A stretch of DNA of 64,000 nucleotides from Amycolatopsis alkalitolerans (GCF_006152065.1 NZ_VDFW01000023.1:1-64000); one strand, 5' to 3'; positions 30,869-39,676 are shown, numbered from the stretch's first letter. Notes: generated by a model from the letters alone, not told the origin. A program made the numbers and translations.

Positions 30869-31570
30869 ATGACCAATCCCGTCAAACTCGACGATCTGAT
30901 CGAGTCCGTGAAGAACCAGCACCCGGGGGCGGGCGCCCTCCAGCAGTTGTCCGACGCGATGCTCGTGGCCGAGCAGGTCGGCGAGGTCGCCGATCACCTC
31001 ATCGGCCATTTCGTCGACCAGGCAAGGCGATCCGGTGCGTCCTGGTCCGAAATCGGTACCAGCATGGGCGTTTCGAAGCAGGCGGCACAGAAACGCTTCG
31101 TCCCCAGGAGTTCCGACGAGGTGGATTACAGCCGTTTCACCGTGCGCACCCAGCGGGCCCTCGAGACGGCCGGGAAAGCGGCCCGCGGAGTGGGCAACGA
31201 CGAGATCGGCCCCGCCCACATCCTGCTCGGCCTGATCGGTGAGCGCGAGAGCCTCGCGCAGAGGATCATCGAGAAGCTGGGTGGTTCCCCCGCCGCGCTC
31301 GGTGAGCGGGTCACGGCTGTGCTGCCGCCGCCCGCCGGGACCGTGCCCGAGCGCATCCCGTTCAGCGCGGCCAGCCGTAAGGCGCTCGAACTCACCGTCC
31401 GGGAAGCCCTGCGGCTGGGCCACAACTACATCGGCACCGAGCACATCCTGCTCGGCCTGCTCGAACAGGCCGAAGGCCCGGCCTACGAGGTGCTCACCGG
31501 CCTCGGCATCACCAAGGCCGCCGCCGAGGACGAACTCAAGGCGATACTCAGCACGCTGACCGCGCCGTGA
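30869..31570 (+). CDS. Clp N-terminal repeat protein with HTH-like segment
   Basis: A 233-residue protein without any AAA+ ATPase domain. Residues about 85-230 contain two Clp-N repeats (FTVRTQRALETAGKAARGVG then HILLGLI, and FSAASRKALELTVREALRLG then HILLGLL), the substrate/adaptor-binding fold of ClpC. Residues about 45-75 (SGASWSEIGTSMGVSKQAAQ then KRF) form a helix-turn-helix-like segment. A free Clp-N module joined to a DNA-binding motif suggests a regulator or adaptor for protein turnover. The double palindrome 1 bp upstream implies tight, possibly autogenous control and leaderless translation. The stop lies inside a palindromic repeat. Confidence 0.82.
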   Translation: MTNPVKLDDLIESVKNQHPGAGALQQLSDAMLVAEQVGEVADHLIGHFVDQARRSGASWSEIGTSMGVSKQAAQKRFVPRSSDEVDYSRFTVRTQRALETAGKAARGVGNDEIGPAHILLGLIGERESLAQRIIEKLGGSPAALGERVTAVLPPPAGTVPERIPFSAASRKALELTVREALRLGHNYIGTEHILLGLLEQAEGPAYEVLTGLGITKAAAEDELKAILSTLTAP

Positions 31571-31616
31571 GGGGGCCCCTCATGCCCTTTACGGCTGTGG
31601 GGGACCCCCTCACGGC
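31564..31616. repeat. intergenic palindromic repeat, GCCGTGAGGGGG type
   Basis: The outer arms GCCGTGAGGGGG (31564-31575) and CCCCCTCACGGC (31605-31616) pair over 12 bp. Inside are GCCCCTCATGCCC and ACGGCTGTGGGGGA, giving a compound fold. It includes the stop codon of the Clp-N gene and separates it from the convergent gnd. Confidence 0.8.
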
Positions 31617-31634
31617 AAGGCCCCGCAAGACCCA

Positions 31635-33074
31635 TCAGGCTGGGGACTCCGGGCGGTCCGAGGTTGCCCACGCGGTGTGGAACGAGCCCTCCCGGTCGAC
31701 GCGGCGGTAGGTGTGCGCGCCGAAGAAGTCGCGCTGCCCCTGCACGAGTGCGGCCGGGAGCCGTTCCGCGCGGAGACCGTCGTAGTAGGCCAATGCGGTC
31801 GAGAACCCGGGCGCCGGGATGCCCAGCCGGACCGCCGTCGCGACCACCGAACGCCACGAGTCCTGCGCGTCCTCGACGGCCTTGCGGAAGTCGCCGGAAG
31901 TCAGCAGGGTCGGCAGGCCCGGCTCGGCCGCGAACGCGGCGGACACGTCGTCGAGGAACTTCGCGCGGATGATGCAGCCGCCGCGCCAGATCTTCGCCAC
32001 CGCACCGAGGTCGATGTCCCAGCCGAACTCGGCGCCACCGGCCTGGATCTGGTTGAAGCCCTGCGCGTACGCGACGATCTTCGACGCGTACAGCGCGCGC
32101 TCGACGTCGTCGGCGAAGCTCTCCGCCGCCGCACCGGTCAGCGGCGCGCGGGACGGGCCGGGCAGGCCTCGGCTGGCGGCCCGCAGGTCGGCACTGCCGG
32201 AAAGGGAACGCGCGAAGACAGCCTCGGCGATCCCGCTGACCGGCACCCCGAGATCCAGCGCGGTCTGCACCGTCCAGCGGCCGGTGCCCTTCTGCTCGGC
32301 CTGGTCGGTCACGATGTCCACGAACGGCTTGCCGGTCGCGGCGTCGGTGTGCGCGAGCACCTCGGCGGTGATCTCGATCAGGTACGAGTCGAGCCGGCCG
32401 GTGTTCCACGTGCGGAACACGTCGGCGATCTGCGCCGGCGAGTGGCCGAGCGCGCCGCGCAGCAGGTCGAAGGACTCCGCGATCAACTGCATGTCCGCGT
32501 ACTCGATGCCGTTGTGCACCATCTTGACGAAGTGCCCGGCGCCGTCGGGGCCGATGTGCGTGCAGCACGGCTCACCGTCCACTTTGGCCGAAATGTCCTC
32601 GAACAGCGGGCCGAGGGACTCGTAGGACTCCTTGGAGCCACCGGGCATGATGCTCGGCCCGTGCAGCGCACCCTCCTCACCGCCGGAGACGCCGGTGCCG
32701 ACGAAGTGCAGCCCCCGCTCGCGCAGCGCCGCTTCACGGCGGCGCGTGTCCGCGAAATGTGCGTTGCCGGCGTCGACGATCACGTCGCCCTTCTCCAGCA
32801 GCGGGGCGAACTCGTCGATGACGGCGTCGGTCGGGGCGCCGGCCTTGACCATGATCACGATCTGTCGCGGCCGCTCCAGCGCGTCGACGAACTCCTGCGC
32901 GGAGTAGGCCGGGATGAAGTCGCCTTCGTCGCCGAACTGCTCGACCAGGTCGCGCGTGCGCTGCTCGGAACGGTTGTGCAGGGCGACGGTGTGGCCGTGC
33001 CGGGCCAGGTTCCGGGCGAGGTTGCGGCCCATGACCGCAAGCCCGGTGACCCCGATACTTGCCTTCTTGCTCAT
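31635..33074 (-). CDS. gnd: 6-phosphogluconate dehydrogenase, decarboxylating (NADP+)
   Basis: A 479-residue enzyme of the oxidative pentose phosphate pathway that makes ribulose 5-phosphate, CO2 and NADPH. The N-terminal Rossmann domain contains GVTGLAVMGRNLARNLARHG (G-x-x-x-M-G), and the family signature VGTGVSGGEEGALHGPSIMP is intact. The catalytic lysine is in GHFVKMVHNGIEY. The C-terminal domain includes WRGGCIIRAKFL and the family's typical end. The length is that of the long (about 470-480 residue) type. GGAAGGCGG precedes the ATG at 33074. Confidence 0.96.
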   Translation of the reverse strand: MSKKASIGVTGLAVMGRNLARNLARHGHTVALHNRSEQRTRDLVEQFGDEGDFIPAYSAQEFVDALERPRQIVIMVKAGAPTDAVIDEFAPLLEKGDVIVDAGNAHFADTRRREAALRERGLHFVGTGVSGGEEGALHGPSIMPGGSKESYESLGPLFEDISAKVDGEPCCTHIGPDGAGHFVKMVHNGIEYADMQLIAESFDLLRGALGHSPAQIADVFRTWNTGRLDSYLIEITAEVLAHTDAATGKPFVDIVTDQAEQKGTGRWTVQTALDLGVPVSGIAEAVFARSLSGSADLRAASRGLPGPSRAPLTGAAAESFADDVERALYASKIVAYAQGFNQIQAGGAEFGWDIDLGAVAKIWRGGCIIRAKFLDDVSAAFAAEPGLPTLLTSGDFRKAVEDAQDSWRSVVATAVRLGIPAPGFSTALAYYDGLRAERLPAALVQGQRDFFGAHTYRRVDREGSFHTAWATSDRPESPA

Positions 33075-33276
33075 TGTCCGCCTTCCGTTTTCGCCTACTT
33101 CGAACCCTAGCGCGGCCGGGGCCCGCCCCGGCGAACGCGCGAGTAACTGGCGTTCGGCGCGATTTCCTGCCATCCTTGGCGGCTGTCACTGTGACAATCC
33201 GGTGTGTGATCACGGACCGTCAACGGCCTATGATCGTAGCTTGGAGTGAAAGGTCGAGGGGCCCCGGAAGTGAGCG

Positions 33277-34140
33277 ATGGCTAGCACCGTTACCTCGCGG
33301 CGCAAGCAGCTCGGTAACGAGCTTCGCCATGCCCGTACCGCGGCCAAGATGACGCAGCAGCAGGTGGCCGAGGTGCTGGGCTGCACCCAGGGCAAGGTCA
33401 ACAAGATCGAATCGGGCGCCGTCGGCGTCAAGCTCGGCGACGTGCGGACGATGCTGGATGCGTTCGGCGTCAACGGGGACGAGTCCGAGGCGCTGATGAA
33501 CCTGGCCCGTGCGGCGGCCGGGCAGCGCGGGCACTGGTCCGGTTACCGGTCCGTGGTGCCGCACTGGTTCCGCACTTTCACCGATCTCGAACCGGCTGCC
33601 GCGGAGATCATGACCTGGCACGGCGAGCGCGTCCCGGGGCCGCTGCAGTCCGAGCACTACATGCTCAAGCAGTTCACCGAGTTCGGCGCCACGGACGTGA
33701 CTTCCCTGGTGCGCAACCGGCTCGACCGCAAGGCGGTGTTCGACCAGCCGCAGCCGCCCTACTACCGGTTCATCCTGAGCGAGGCCGCGTTGCGGCGCGC
33801 GCCGGGCGGCAAGGCGCCGGCCGTGATGCTCGACCAGATCGAGCACCTGATGGAACTCGACCGGCGCCAGCGGGTGTACATCCACGTGCTGACGTTCGAG
33901 GCCCGCCTGGCGGCCGTGCCCAACGACTTCACCATCATGCGTTTCCCTGACCGCACAAGGGATTTCGTCTACATCGAGCATTCCGCCGGCGGTATCTACC
34001 TGGACGACCAGAAGGACTTCCAGCTCTTCGTCGACGGCTGGGACAGGCTTCGCGGCGCCGCGCTGGAACGCCAGGAGACCCGCGAGTTCCTCAAGGAAAT
34101 GGCCGAGTCCTATCGCGCGGAGATGGGCCAGCGCTTCTGA
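33277..34140 (+). CDS. XRE family regulator with DUF5753 (Scr1/WhiJ-like)
   Basis: A 287-residue regulator. The N-terminal Cro/C1 helix-turn-helix (about 12-65) includes MTQQQVAEVLGCTQGKVNKI. The rest is the DUF5753 ligand- or partner-binding domain typical of the large actinomycete WhiJ-like family (VPHWFRTFTDLEPAAAEI, VPGPLQSEHYM). Such genes are usually paired with a DUF397 gene, here found at 34987, but two genes on the opposite strand lie between. Divergent from gnd; the 200-bp gap contains TGTCACTGTGACA, a short perfect dyad. Confidence 0.92.
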   Translation: MASTVTSRRKQLGNELRHARTAAKMTQQQVAEVLGCTQGKVNKIESGAVGVKLGDVRTMLDAFGVNGDESEALMNLARAAAGQRGHWSGYRSVVPHWFRTFTDLEPAAAEIMTWHGERVPGPLQSEHYMLKQFTEFGATDVTSLVRNRLDRKAVFDQPQPPYYRFILSEAALRRAPGGKAPAVMLDQIEHLMELDRRQRVYIHVLTFEARLAAVPNDFTIMRFPDRTRDFVYIEHSAGGIYLDDQKDFQLFVDGWDRLRGAALERQETREFLKEMAESYRAEMGQRF

Positions 34141-34163
34141 CGTACCTTGCCCAGCCGGGATTC

Positions 34164-34340
34164 TCAGGCGTGGGACTTCAGCAGCGCGAATTCGAGGTGG
34201 TACCACCAGCTGTGCCGTTGCCGCCGGAGGCCGCCGGTGATCGTCGGCCTGGGCCGGTCCGCGAACCCGGTGCGGGCTTCGTCCTCGTCGCGGTCGCGTC
34301 GCCGTTTCACCGTGGTCACGTCACCGATCCTGACGGTCAT
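34164..34340 (-). CDS. 58-residue basic hypothetical protein
   Basis: A small highly charged protein: an N-terminal strand (MTVRIGDVTTVKRRRDRDED), a middle with many Arg residues, and an aromatic C-terminal patch (SWWYHLEFALL). Its ATG overlaps the stop of the upstream zinc-binding gene (ATGA at 34337-34340), so translation is probably coupled. I do not recognise a family. It converges on the XRE gene with a 23-bp gap. Confidence 0.6.
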   Translation of the reverse strand: MTVRIGDVTTVKRRRDRDEDEARTGFADRPRPTITGGLRRQRHSWWYHLEFALLKSHA

Positions 34341-34762
34341 CGGCCCATCCTTCCCAGTTCGTGCCGGGCACCCGTGACGAGACAGCACTCGCACGGCATT
34401 CCGGCGCCAAGGCGCAGCCATTCGATGTCGGTGAGCGAGAGTTCGGTTCCGCACCGCGCCGTGATCGAGCCGTGCAGTGCGACGCCGGGACGCACGTGGA
34501 ACAGGTGAGCACTGCGCCGAGTCTCCCCGACGACACCGCTCGCCGGCCGGCCGATCAGCGTCACCGGCTCGGGCCAGTCCTCTCGCAGATACCAGACGAA
34601 CGCGGCGTTCGCGTCCGTGCGGAGCCAGTCGAGCATCTGGGCGAGCGCTTCGGCCGGCGTGGCGACGCCGACCGCCTTCTCGTGCCCGTCGATCCGGCCG
34701 ACGACCATGAAGGGGGCCGGTGGCGACACCGTGAGCGTGCTGCCCGCGGCTGCTCCGAACAC
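34337..34762 (-). CDS. putative zinc-binding hypothetical protein
   Basis: A 141-residue protein with an N-terminal alpha/beta part (SPPAPFMVVGRIDGHE and TPAEALAQMLDWLR). The C-terminal half carries HLFHVRPG, TARCGTEL and MPCECCLV, a His/Cys arrangement seen in actinomycete zinc-binding proteins of unknown role. GTG 34762 is chosen because GGGGAGG lies 7 nt upstream. It is first in a two-gene unit with the 58-residue gene, and together they sit between the XRE regulator and its likely DUF397 partner. Zinc binding is inferred from spacing only. Confidence 0.65.
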   Translation of the reverse strand: MFGAAAGSTLTVSPPAPFMVVGRIDGHEKAVGVATPAEALAQMLDWLRTDANAAFVWYLREDWPEPVTLIGRPASGVVGETRRSAHLFHVRPGVALHGSITARCGTELSLTDIEWLRLGAGMPCECCLVTGARHELGRMGR

Positions 34763-34986
34763 GATGAACCTCCCCGCAAGGATGGCTGCCCGGCCTGGTG
34801 AGGCAGGAGCTCGGTCACAAGGGCTTGTACCCCCGGTTGACGTGATTAATCCTACTCCTGGAATAATCCCGGTGTCGAGTGGTCAATCCTTGGCTCACCC
34901 GACTGGACCTGCCCAGGTCCACAAGCACCAGGCGCCTAGGCCGTTTGCGCAGGCCGGTGCCGGAAGAACGCACGGAGGTAAGACCC

Positions 34987-35238
34987 ATGGCGGAATACCC
35001 GCGCCCCCTGGCTTACGACCCGGAGACGGCCGCAGCGCTGTTCGATGAGGGCCGGTGGGAGAAATCTTTCGCGAGCGAGCCCAATGGCGGCAACTGTGTC
35101 GAAGTCAACCTGGGCAGTAGCGGTCTGGTGGGCGTGCGCGACACGAAGTTGCAGGCCAGCCCGGTTTTCGTGTTCGACGTGGGCGAGTGGGACGCCTTCC
35201 TCGCCGGCGTGAAGGCGGGCCAGTTCGACCTCGCGTAA
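34987..35238 (+). CDS. DUF397 domain protein
   Basis: An 83-residue DUF397 protein: WEKSFASEPNGGNCVEVNLG followed by VGVRDTKLQASPVFVFDVGEW and a C-terminal AFLAGVKAGQFDLA. In streptomycetes DUF397 proteins partner XRE/DUF5753 regulators (WhiJ/Scr1 systems) in controlling development and antibiotic production; the biochemical role is unsettled. GGAGGT precedes ATG 34987. Divergent from the zinc-protein pair, with its expected partner regulator at 33277. Confidence 0.9.
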   Translation: MAEYPRPLAYDPETAAALFDEGRWEKSFASEPNGGNCVEVNLGSSGLVGVRDTKLQASPVFVFDVGEWDAFLAGVKAGQFDLA

Positions 35239-35315
35239 CCAACGCGATTATTGACGTTCGTGTGTTATTGACCACAGTGGACCCAGAGTTCCCGGGCGCG
35301 AACCGGTGACCATGC

Positions 35316-35352
35316 CGGTGCCCGCTTCCGCTGGACACGGAAGCGGGCACCG
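35316..35352. terminator. bidirectional hairpin between convergent genes
   Basis: A 15-bp perfect stem (35316-35330 with 35338-35352) and 7-nt loop between the DUF397 gene and the convergent anchored Gly-rich protein gene. No clear T-tract on either side. Confidence 0.75.
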
Positions 35353-35372
35353 TCCGGTCAGTTCGACGAACC

Positions 35373-35939
35373 CTACGGTTGCCGCGGACCGCCGCCCTGC
35401 TGGCCGCCGCCGGGGAAGCCGCCCCGCTGCGCCTGGCTACCGTCGGTGATGCTCATCGCCGTCGCCGAGCCGCCGGACACCTTCGCCACCACGGTCACGG
35501 TCGAACCAGTGGCCAGGTTGCTCGCCTTGTCCGTGGCCGAGTCGATCGCGTAGGTCTGCGTGTAGGAGTCGGCGCTCTTCACCGTGATCGACGTGGCGCT
35601 CAGCGCGGTGACCTGACCGGTCTGCATCCGCTCGGTGACGTAGCTGCCGTTCTGCTCCACGGTGAAGTCGCCGTGGAGCGCGTCTCGCAGGGCCTCCAGC
35701 CCGGCCATCGCGCCGCCGTTGAACATCACGCGGCCGCCGCCGGGGCCGCCGAAGCCCTGCTGCGCGCTGTTGCCGGCGCCGGAGGTGCCGGCGTAGATCG
35801 CGACCCCGCCGGCCGCGGCGATCACGACGGCGACGGCCACCGCGATCGCGGTCTTCTTGCCGGACCACTTCGGCGCGGGCGGCTGCGGGTCTCCCCAGGC
35901 CGGAGGAGCCTGCTGGGTGGTCGTCGGCTCGGTAGTCAT
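35373..35939 (-). CDS. membrane-anchored Gly-rich protein with DUF5666-like domain
   Basis: A 188-residue protein with a short Pro/Thr-rich cytoplasmic N terminus, one membrane helix (about residues 28-50, AIAVAVAVVIAAAGGVAIYA), a Gly-rich stretch (QQGFGGPGGGRVMFNGG), then a small beta domain. The beta domain (TGQVTALSATSITVKSADSY) resembles DUF5666 / OB-like extracellular modules. The tail is again Gly/Gln-rich. It is divergent from the two-component system at 36121, sharing 181 bp of upstream DNA. It may be a regulon member or accessory protein of that envelope module. Confidence 0.75.
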   Translation of the reverse strand: MTTEPTTTQQAPPAWGDPQPPAPKWSGKKTAIAVAVAVVIAAAGGVAIYAGTSGAGNSAQQGFGGPGGGRVMFNGGAMAGLEALRDALHGDFTVEQNGSYVTERMQTGQVTALSATSITVKSADSYTQTYAIDSATDKASNLATGSTVTVVAKVSGGSATAMSITDGSQAQRGGFPGGGQQGGGPRQP

Positions 35940-36120
35940 CGTGTCCTCTCCCGAAGTTCGGCGCCCGGTTCACGGGCAAGCTCTCACGGCGGCCAGGTTC
36001 GGCACCCTTTCTGTGTGCGGCCTGTGTACGAGGTGGGCGCACGCTGTGCACCCGCGCGTTCACAGCGAACGCACAGATCGCGCACAGGCACGGCTCACAC
36101 CGGCACCGCATGATGGGACC

Positions 36121-36870
36121 ATGACCAGCATGAACGCGATGGCGTCCGGCCCCGCCAAGGCCGATCTGCGGCACGCGGACGGCTCGGCCGTACGCGTCCT
36201 CGTCGTCGACGACGAGGAGACGCTCGCCGAGCTGATGTCGATGGCGCTGCGCATGGAAGGCTGGGAGATCCGCAGCGCGGGCAACGGAACCGAGGCCGTC
36301 CGCACCGCGCGTGACTTCCGCCCGGACGCCGTCGTGCTCGACGTGATGCTGCCCGACCTCAGCGGTCTCGAGGTGCTGGCCAGGCTCCGTGCCGAGGCGC
36401 CGCACCTGCCGGTCCTGTTCCTCACCGCACGCGACGCCGTCGAGGACCGGATCGCCGGCCTGACCGCGGGTGGCGACGACTACGTGACCAAGCCGTTCAG
36501 CCTCGAGGAGGTCGTGCTCCGGCTGCGCGCGCTCCTGCGCCGCTCCCACGTCGTCGCGGCTCGCGAGGGGTCCCTGCTGGTCGTGGGCGAGCTGACGCTC
36601 GACGAGGACAGCCGCGAGGTGCATCGCGGGAGCGGGCCGATCTCGCTCACCGCGACCGAGTTCGAGTTGCTCCGCTTCCTCATGCGCAACCCCAAGCGGG
36701 TGCTGTCCAAGGCCCAGATCCTGGACCGCGTGTGGAGCTACGACTTCGGCGGGCAGGCGAACATCGTGGAGCTCTATATTTCGTACCTGCGGAAGAAAAT
36801 CGACGCAGGCAGGGAGCCCATGATCCACACCATGCGCGGCGCGGGGTATGTCCTCAAGCCCGCAACCTAG
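36121..36870 (+). CDS. OmpR/PhoB family response regulator
   Basis: A 249-residue response regulator. The receiver domain has acidic residues D30 and D31, phospho-acceptor D74 (VVLDVMLPDLSG) and the conserved lysine in YVTKPFS. The C-terminal winged helix includes ISLTATEFELLRFLMRNPKR and ends with MIHTMRGAGYVLKP. It overlaps the downstream histidine kinase gene by 23 bp, showing they are a cognate pair. It most resembles TrcR/MprA-type regulators; targets are likely the adjacent glycosyltransferase genes, by position. Confidence 0.94.
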   Translation: MTSMNAMASGPAKADLRHADGSAVRVLVVDDEETLAELMSMALRMEGWEIRSAGNGTEAVRTARDFRPDAVVLDVMLPDLSGLEVLARLRAEAPHLPVLFLTARDAVEDRIAGLTAGGDDYVTKPFSLEEVVLRLRALLRRSHVVAAREGSLLVVGELTLDEDSREVHRGSGPISLTATEFELLRFLMRNPKRVLSKAQILDRVWSYDFGGQANIVELYISYLRKKIDAGREPMIHTMRGAGYVLKPAT

Positions 36871-38389
36871 GCGTCGGTTCGTCCCCTCCTCGCTGCGCGG
36901 AAAGCTGATCGCGCAGCTCATCGTGTTGCTCGCGGTCGTCTGCCTGGTGGTCGGCGTGGTCACCGAGGTCGCGCTGCGCAGCTTCCTCCTCCACCAGCTC
37001 GACGCCCGGCTCACCGCAGCGAGCGACCGGGGCACGCGGGGCCCGCCCCCGGGCACCCCGTCGTTCCCCACGGGGCCACGGCCGCCGGACTCGTTGCGCG
37101 TGCCCGGCCAGGGCATCGGAACCCTCGGCGTGCTGATCGAACGGGATGGCGTGGTCCGCGCGGGCGTGCTGCTCGGCGGGGTGCCGCCGAGCCCGGAGGA
37201 CCCGTTCCCAAGTAAGCCGGTGCCCGAGGCTGAGCTCGACGAGCTGCTCAAGCTGCCGTCCAACGGCCATTTCCACAGTGTCTCCCTCGGCAACCTCGGT
37301 GAATATCGCGTCGTGTCGGTGCACACCCCCGCCGGCACGACGCTGATCACCGGCCTGCCGCTGGTCGACGTGACCGCGACGCTGTGGCAGCTCGGGCTGA
37401 TCTTCGGCGGGGTCGCGCTGGGTGGGTTGCTGCTCGCCGGTGCCATCGGCGCGGCGACCGTGCGGCGGACGATGCGGCCGCTCGACCGGCTCGCGCACAC
37501 CGCGTCGCAGGTGTCGGAGTTGCCGCTGGACCGCGGTGAAGTGGCCCTGCCGGTGCGGGTGCCCGACGCCGACACCGACCCGCGGACCGAGGTCGGCAAG
37601 GTCGGCGCGGCGTTCAACCGCATGCTCGGGCATGTCGCGGCGGCGCTCGCGGCGCGGCAGGCGAGCGAAAGCCGGGTGCGCCAGTTCGTCGCCGACGCGA
37701 GCCACGAACTGCGCACGCCGCTGGCCGCGATCCGCGGGTACGCGGAGCTGACCCGGCGAAGTGCGGACGAGGTGCCCGCGGAGATCGCGTTCGCGATGGG
37801 CCGCGTCGAGTCCGAGTCCGCGCGCATGACCACGCTCGTCGAGGAGCTCCTGCTGCTGGCACGCCTGGACTCCGGGCGGAACCGGGTGCACGCGCCGGTG
37901 GATCTGACCCGGCTGGTGGCCGACGCCGTCGCCGATGCGCATGCGGCAGGTCCGGACCACCGGTGGCTGCTGGACGTCCCGCCCGAACCGCTGCTCGTCG
38001 TCGGCGATTCGGATCAGCTGCACCAGGTCGTGCTCAACCTGTTGAACAACGCGCGTACGCACACCCCGCCCGGCACCACGGTCACCACCCGACTGTCCAC
38101 TGAGGATGGACAGGTGGCGCTCACCGTCGCCGACAACGGTCCAGGAATTCCCGAAACCGTCCTGCCCGAGGTGTTCGAGCGGTTCGCCCGCGGTGACACG
38201 TCGCGTTCGCGCGAGGCGGGCAGCACCGGGCTCGGGCTGGCGATCGTGGCCGCCGTCGTCGCTGTGCACCAAGGAGAAGTGAGTGTCCGAAGTCAACCGG
38301 GACGAACGGAGTTCCGGGTTCGCTTCCCGGTGGTGATCATCGCCAAGGGTCGCCCATCGGTGCCGGGCTCACAGCGTCCGCACAGCTAG
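36848..38389 (+). CDS. sensor histidine kinase
   Basis: A 513-residue membrane kinase: TM1 about residues 20-40, an extracytoplasmic sensor region (41-178) with a Pro-rich segment (RGPPPGTPSFPTGPRPP), TM2 about 180-203, HAMP (204-262), HisKA with phospho-acceptor H286 in ASHELRTPL, and a HATPase with DNGPGIPE and GLGLAIVAAVV. All catalytic boxes are intact. The signal is unknown. It overlaps the response regulator by 23 bp and is followed 5 bp later by the GT2-GtrA gene, so one operon is likely. Confidence 0.94.
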   Translation: MSSSPQPRRRFVPSSLRGKLIAQLIVLLAVVCLVVGVVTEVALRSFLLHQLDARLTAASDRGTRGPPPGTPSFPTGPRPPDSLRVPGQGIGTLGVLIERDGVVRAGVLLGGVPPSPEDPFPSKPVPEAELDELLKLPSNGHFHSVSLGNLGEYRVVSVHTPAGTTLITGLPLVDVTATLWQLGLIFGGVALGGLLLAGAIGAATVRRTMRPLDRLAHTASQVSELPLDRGEVALPVRVPDADTDPRTEVGKVGAAFNRMLGHVAAALAARQASESRVRQFVADASHELRTPLAAIRGYAELTRRSADEVPAEIAFAMGRVESESARMTTLVEELLLLARLDSGRNRVHAPVDLTRLVADAVADAHAAGPDHRWLLDVPPEPLLVVGDSDQLHQVVLNLLNNARTHTPPGTTVTTRLSTEDGQVALTVADNGPGIPETVLPEVFERFARGDTSRSREAGSTGLGLAIVAAVVAVHQGEVSVRSQPGRTEFRVRFPVVIIAKGRPSVPGSQRPHS

Positions 38390-38394
38390 GCCAC

Positions 38395-39663
38395 ATGGTC
38401 GGCACAACGGCCGGGGCCACCGTTGTCGCCATGACCTCCGCAGACGCTTCTCCCGCAGCGGCGCGGGCCATTCCCCCGATAGTCACCACTTCTCCGGTGC
38501 TCGACGTGGTCATCCCCGTGTACAACGAGGAGATCGATCTCGCGCCATGTGTACACAGACTGCGTGCGTACCTCAGGGACGCCGTGCCCTACCGGTACCG
38601 CATCACGATCGCGGACAACGCGAGCACGGACGGCACGCTCGCTGTCGCCACTGGACTCGCCGGCGAGATCCCCGAGGTCGAGGTCGTCCACCTCGACGAG
38701 AAGGGTCGTGGACGCGCGCTGAAGGCCGTCTGGTCCGCCTCCGACGCGCAGGTGCTGGCCTATATGGATGTCGACTTGTCGACTGATCTTGCGGCGCTGC
38801 TGCCGCTCGTCGCGCCACTCATCTCCGGGCATTCCGATCTCGCGATCGGTTCGCGGCTCGCCCGCGGCGCGCGCGTGGTGCGCGGCCCCAAACGGGAGCT
38901 GATTTCCCGGTGCTACAACCTGATCCTGCGCGGCACGCTCGCCGCCAGGTTCTCCGACGCGCAGTGCGGGTTCAAGGCGATCCGCGCGGACGTCGCCAGG
39001 CAACTGCTGCCGCTCGTCGAGGACACCGGCTGGTTCTTCGACACCGAGCTGCTGGTGCTGGCCCAGCGCGCCGGCCTGCGCACGCACGAGGTGCCCGTCG
39101 ACTGGATCGACGACCCGAACTCCTCGGTCAACATCCCAGCCACGGCCACCGCCGACCTGAAGGGCGTGGCCCGCATGATCCGCGCGTTCGCGAGGGGCGC
39201 ACTCCCCGTCAGCGAGATCCGCGCCCAGCTCGGACGGGAGCCGATCGGCGTGTCCACACCCGGGGTACCACCGAGGCTCGCCACGCAGCTGGTGCGGTTC
39301 GCGGTGATCGGCGTCGGCAGCACGCTCGCCTACCTCGCGCTGTTCGTGCTGCTGCGGCTCGGAATGGGCGCGCAGGCGGCGAACCTCGTCGCGCTGCTGC
39401 TGACCGCGATCGCGAACACCTCGGCCAACCGCCGCTTCACCTTCGGTGTCCGGGGTGCCCGCGGCGCCGGGCGGCACCAGTTCGAGGGGCTGATCGTGTT
39501 CGGCCTCGGGCTGGCGCTCACGAGCGGTTCGCTCGCACTGCTGCACGCCGGCGGGGAACCGGGCAGGTTCGCCGAGCTGGCCGTGCTGGTGCTGGCCAAT
39601 CTGGCTGCCACGGTGCTGCGTTTCCTGCTCTTCCGCAACTGGGTCTTCCGTAAAAACCGATAG
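38395..39663 (+). CDS. GT2 glycosyltransferase fused to a GtrA membrane domain
   Basis: A 422-residue protein. Residues about 37-270 are a DPM-type GT-A glycosyltransferase (LDVVIPVYNEE, ADNASTDGT, YMDVDLSTDL with the DxD-like acidic motif, SDAQCGFKAI). The C-terminal 130 residues form a four-helix GtrA domain (VRFAVIGVGSTLAYLALFVL). It should load a sugar onto polyprenyl phosphate and help flip or present it. ATG 38395 is 5 bp after the kinase stop; ATG 38431 is an alternative. Together with the GT39 protein it resembles Bacillus YkcC/YkcB. Confidence 0.9.
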   Translation: MVGTTAGATVVAMTSADASPAAARAIPPIVTTSPVLDVVIPVYNEEIDLAPCVHRLRAYLRDAVPYRYRITIADNASTDGTLAVATGLAGEIPEVEVVHLDEKGRGRALKAVWSASDAQVLAYMDVDLSTDLAALLPLVAPLISGHSDLAIGSRLARGARVVRGPKRELISRCYNLILRGTLAARFSDAQCGFKAIRADVARQLLPLVEDTGWFFDTELLVLAQRAGLRTHEVPVDWIDDPNSSVNIPATATADLKGVARMIRAFARGALPVSEIRAQLGREPIGVSTPGVPPRLATQLVRFAVIGVGSTLAYLALFVLLRLGMGAQAANLVALLLTAIANTSANRRFTFGVRGARGAGRHQFEGLIVFGLGLALTSGSLALLHAGGEPGRFAELAVLVLANLAATVLRFLLFRNWVFRKNR

Positions 39664-39676
39664 GAGAATCTCGCCG

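Noticed and set aside
33183-33196. TGTCACTGTGACA dyad as a defined operator
   Set aside because: Too short for a firm call between gnd and the XRE gene; mentioned only with that gene.
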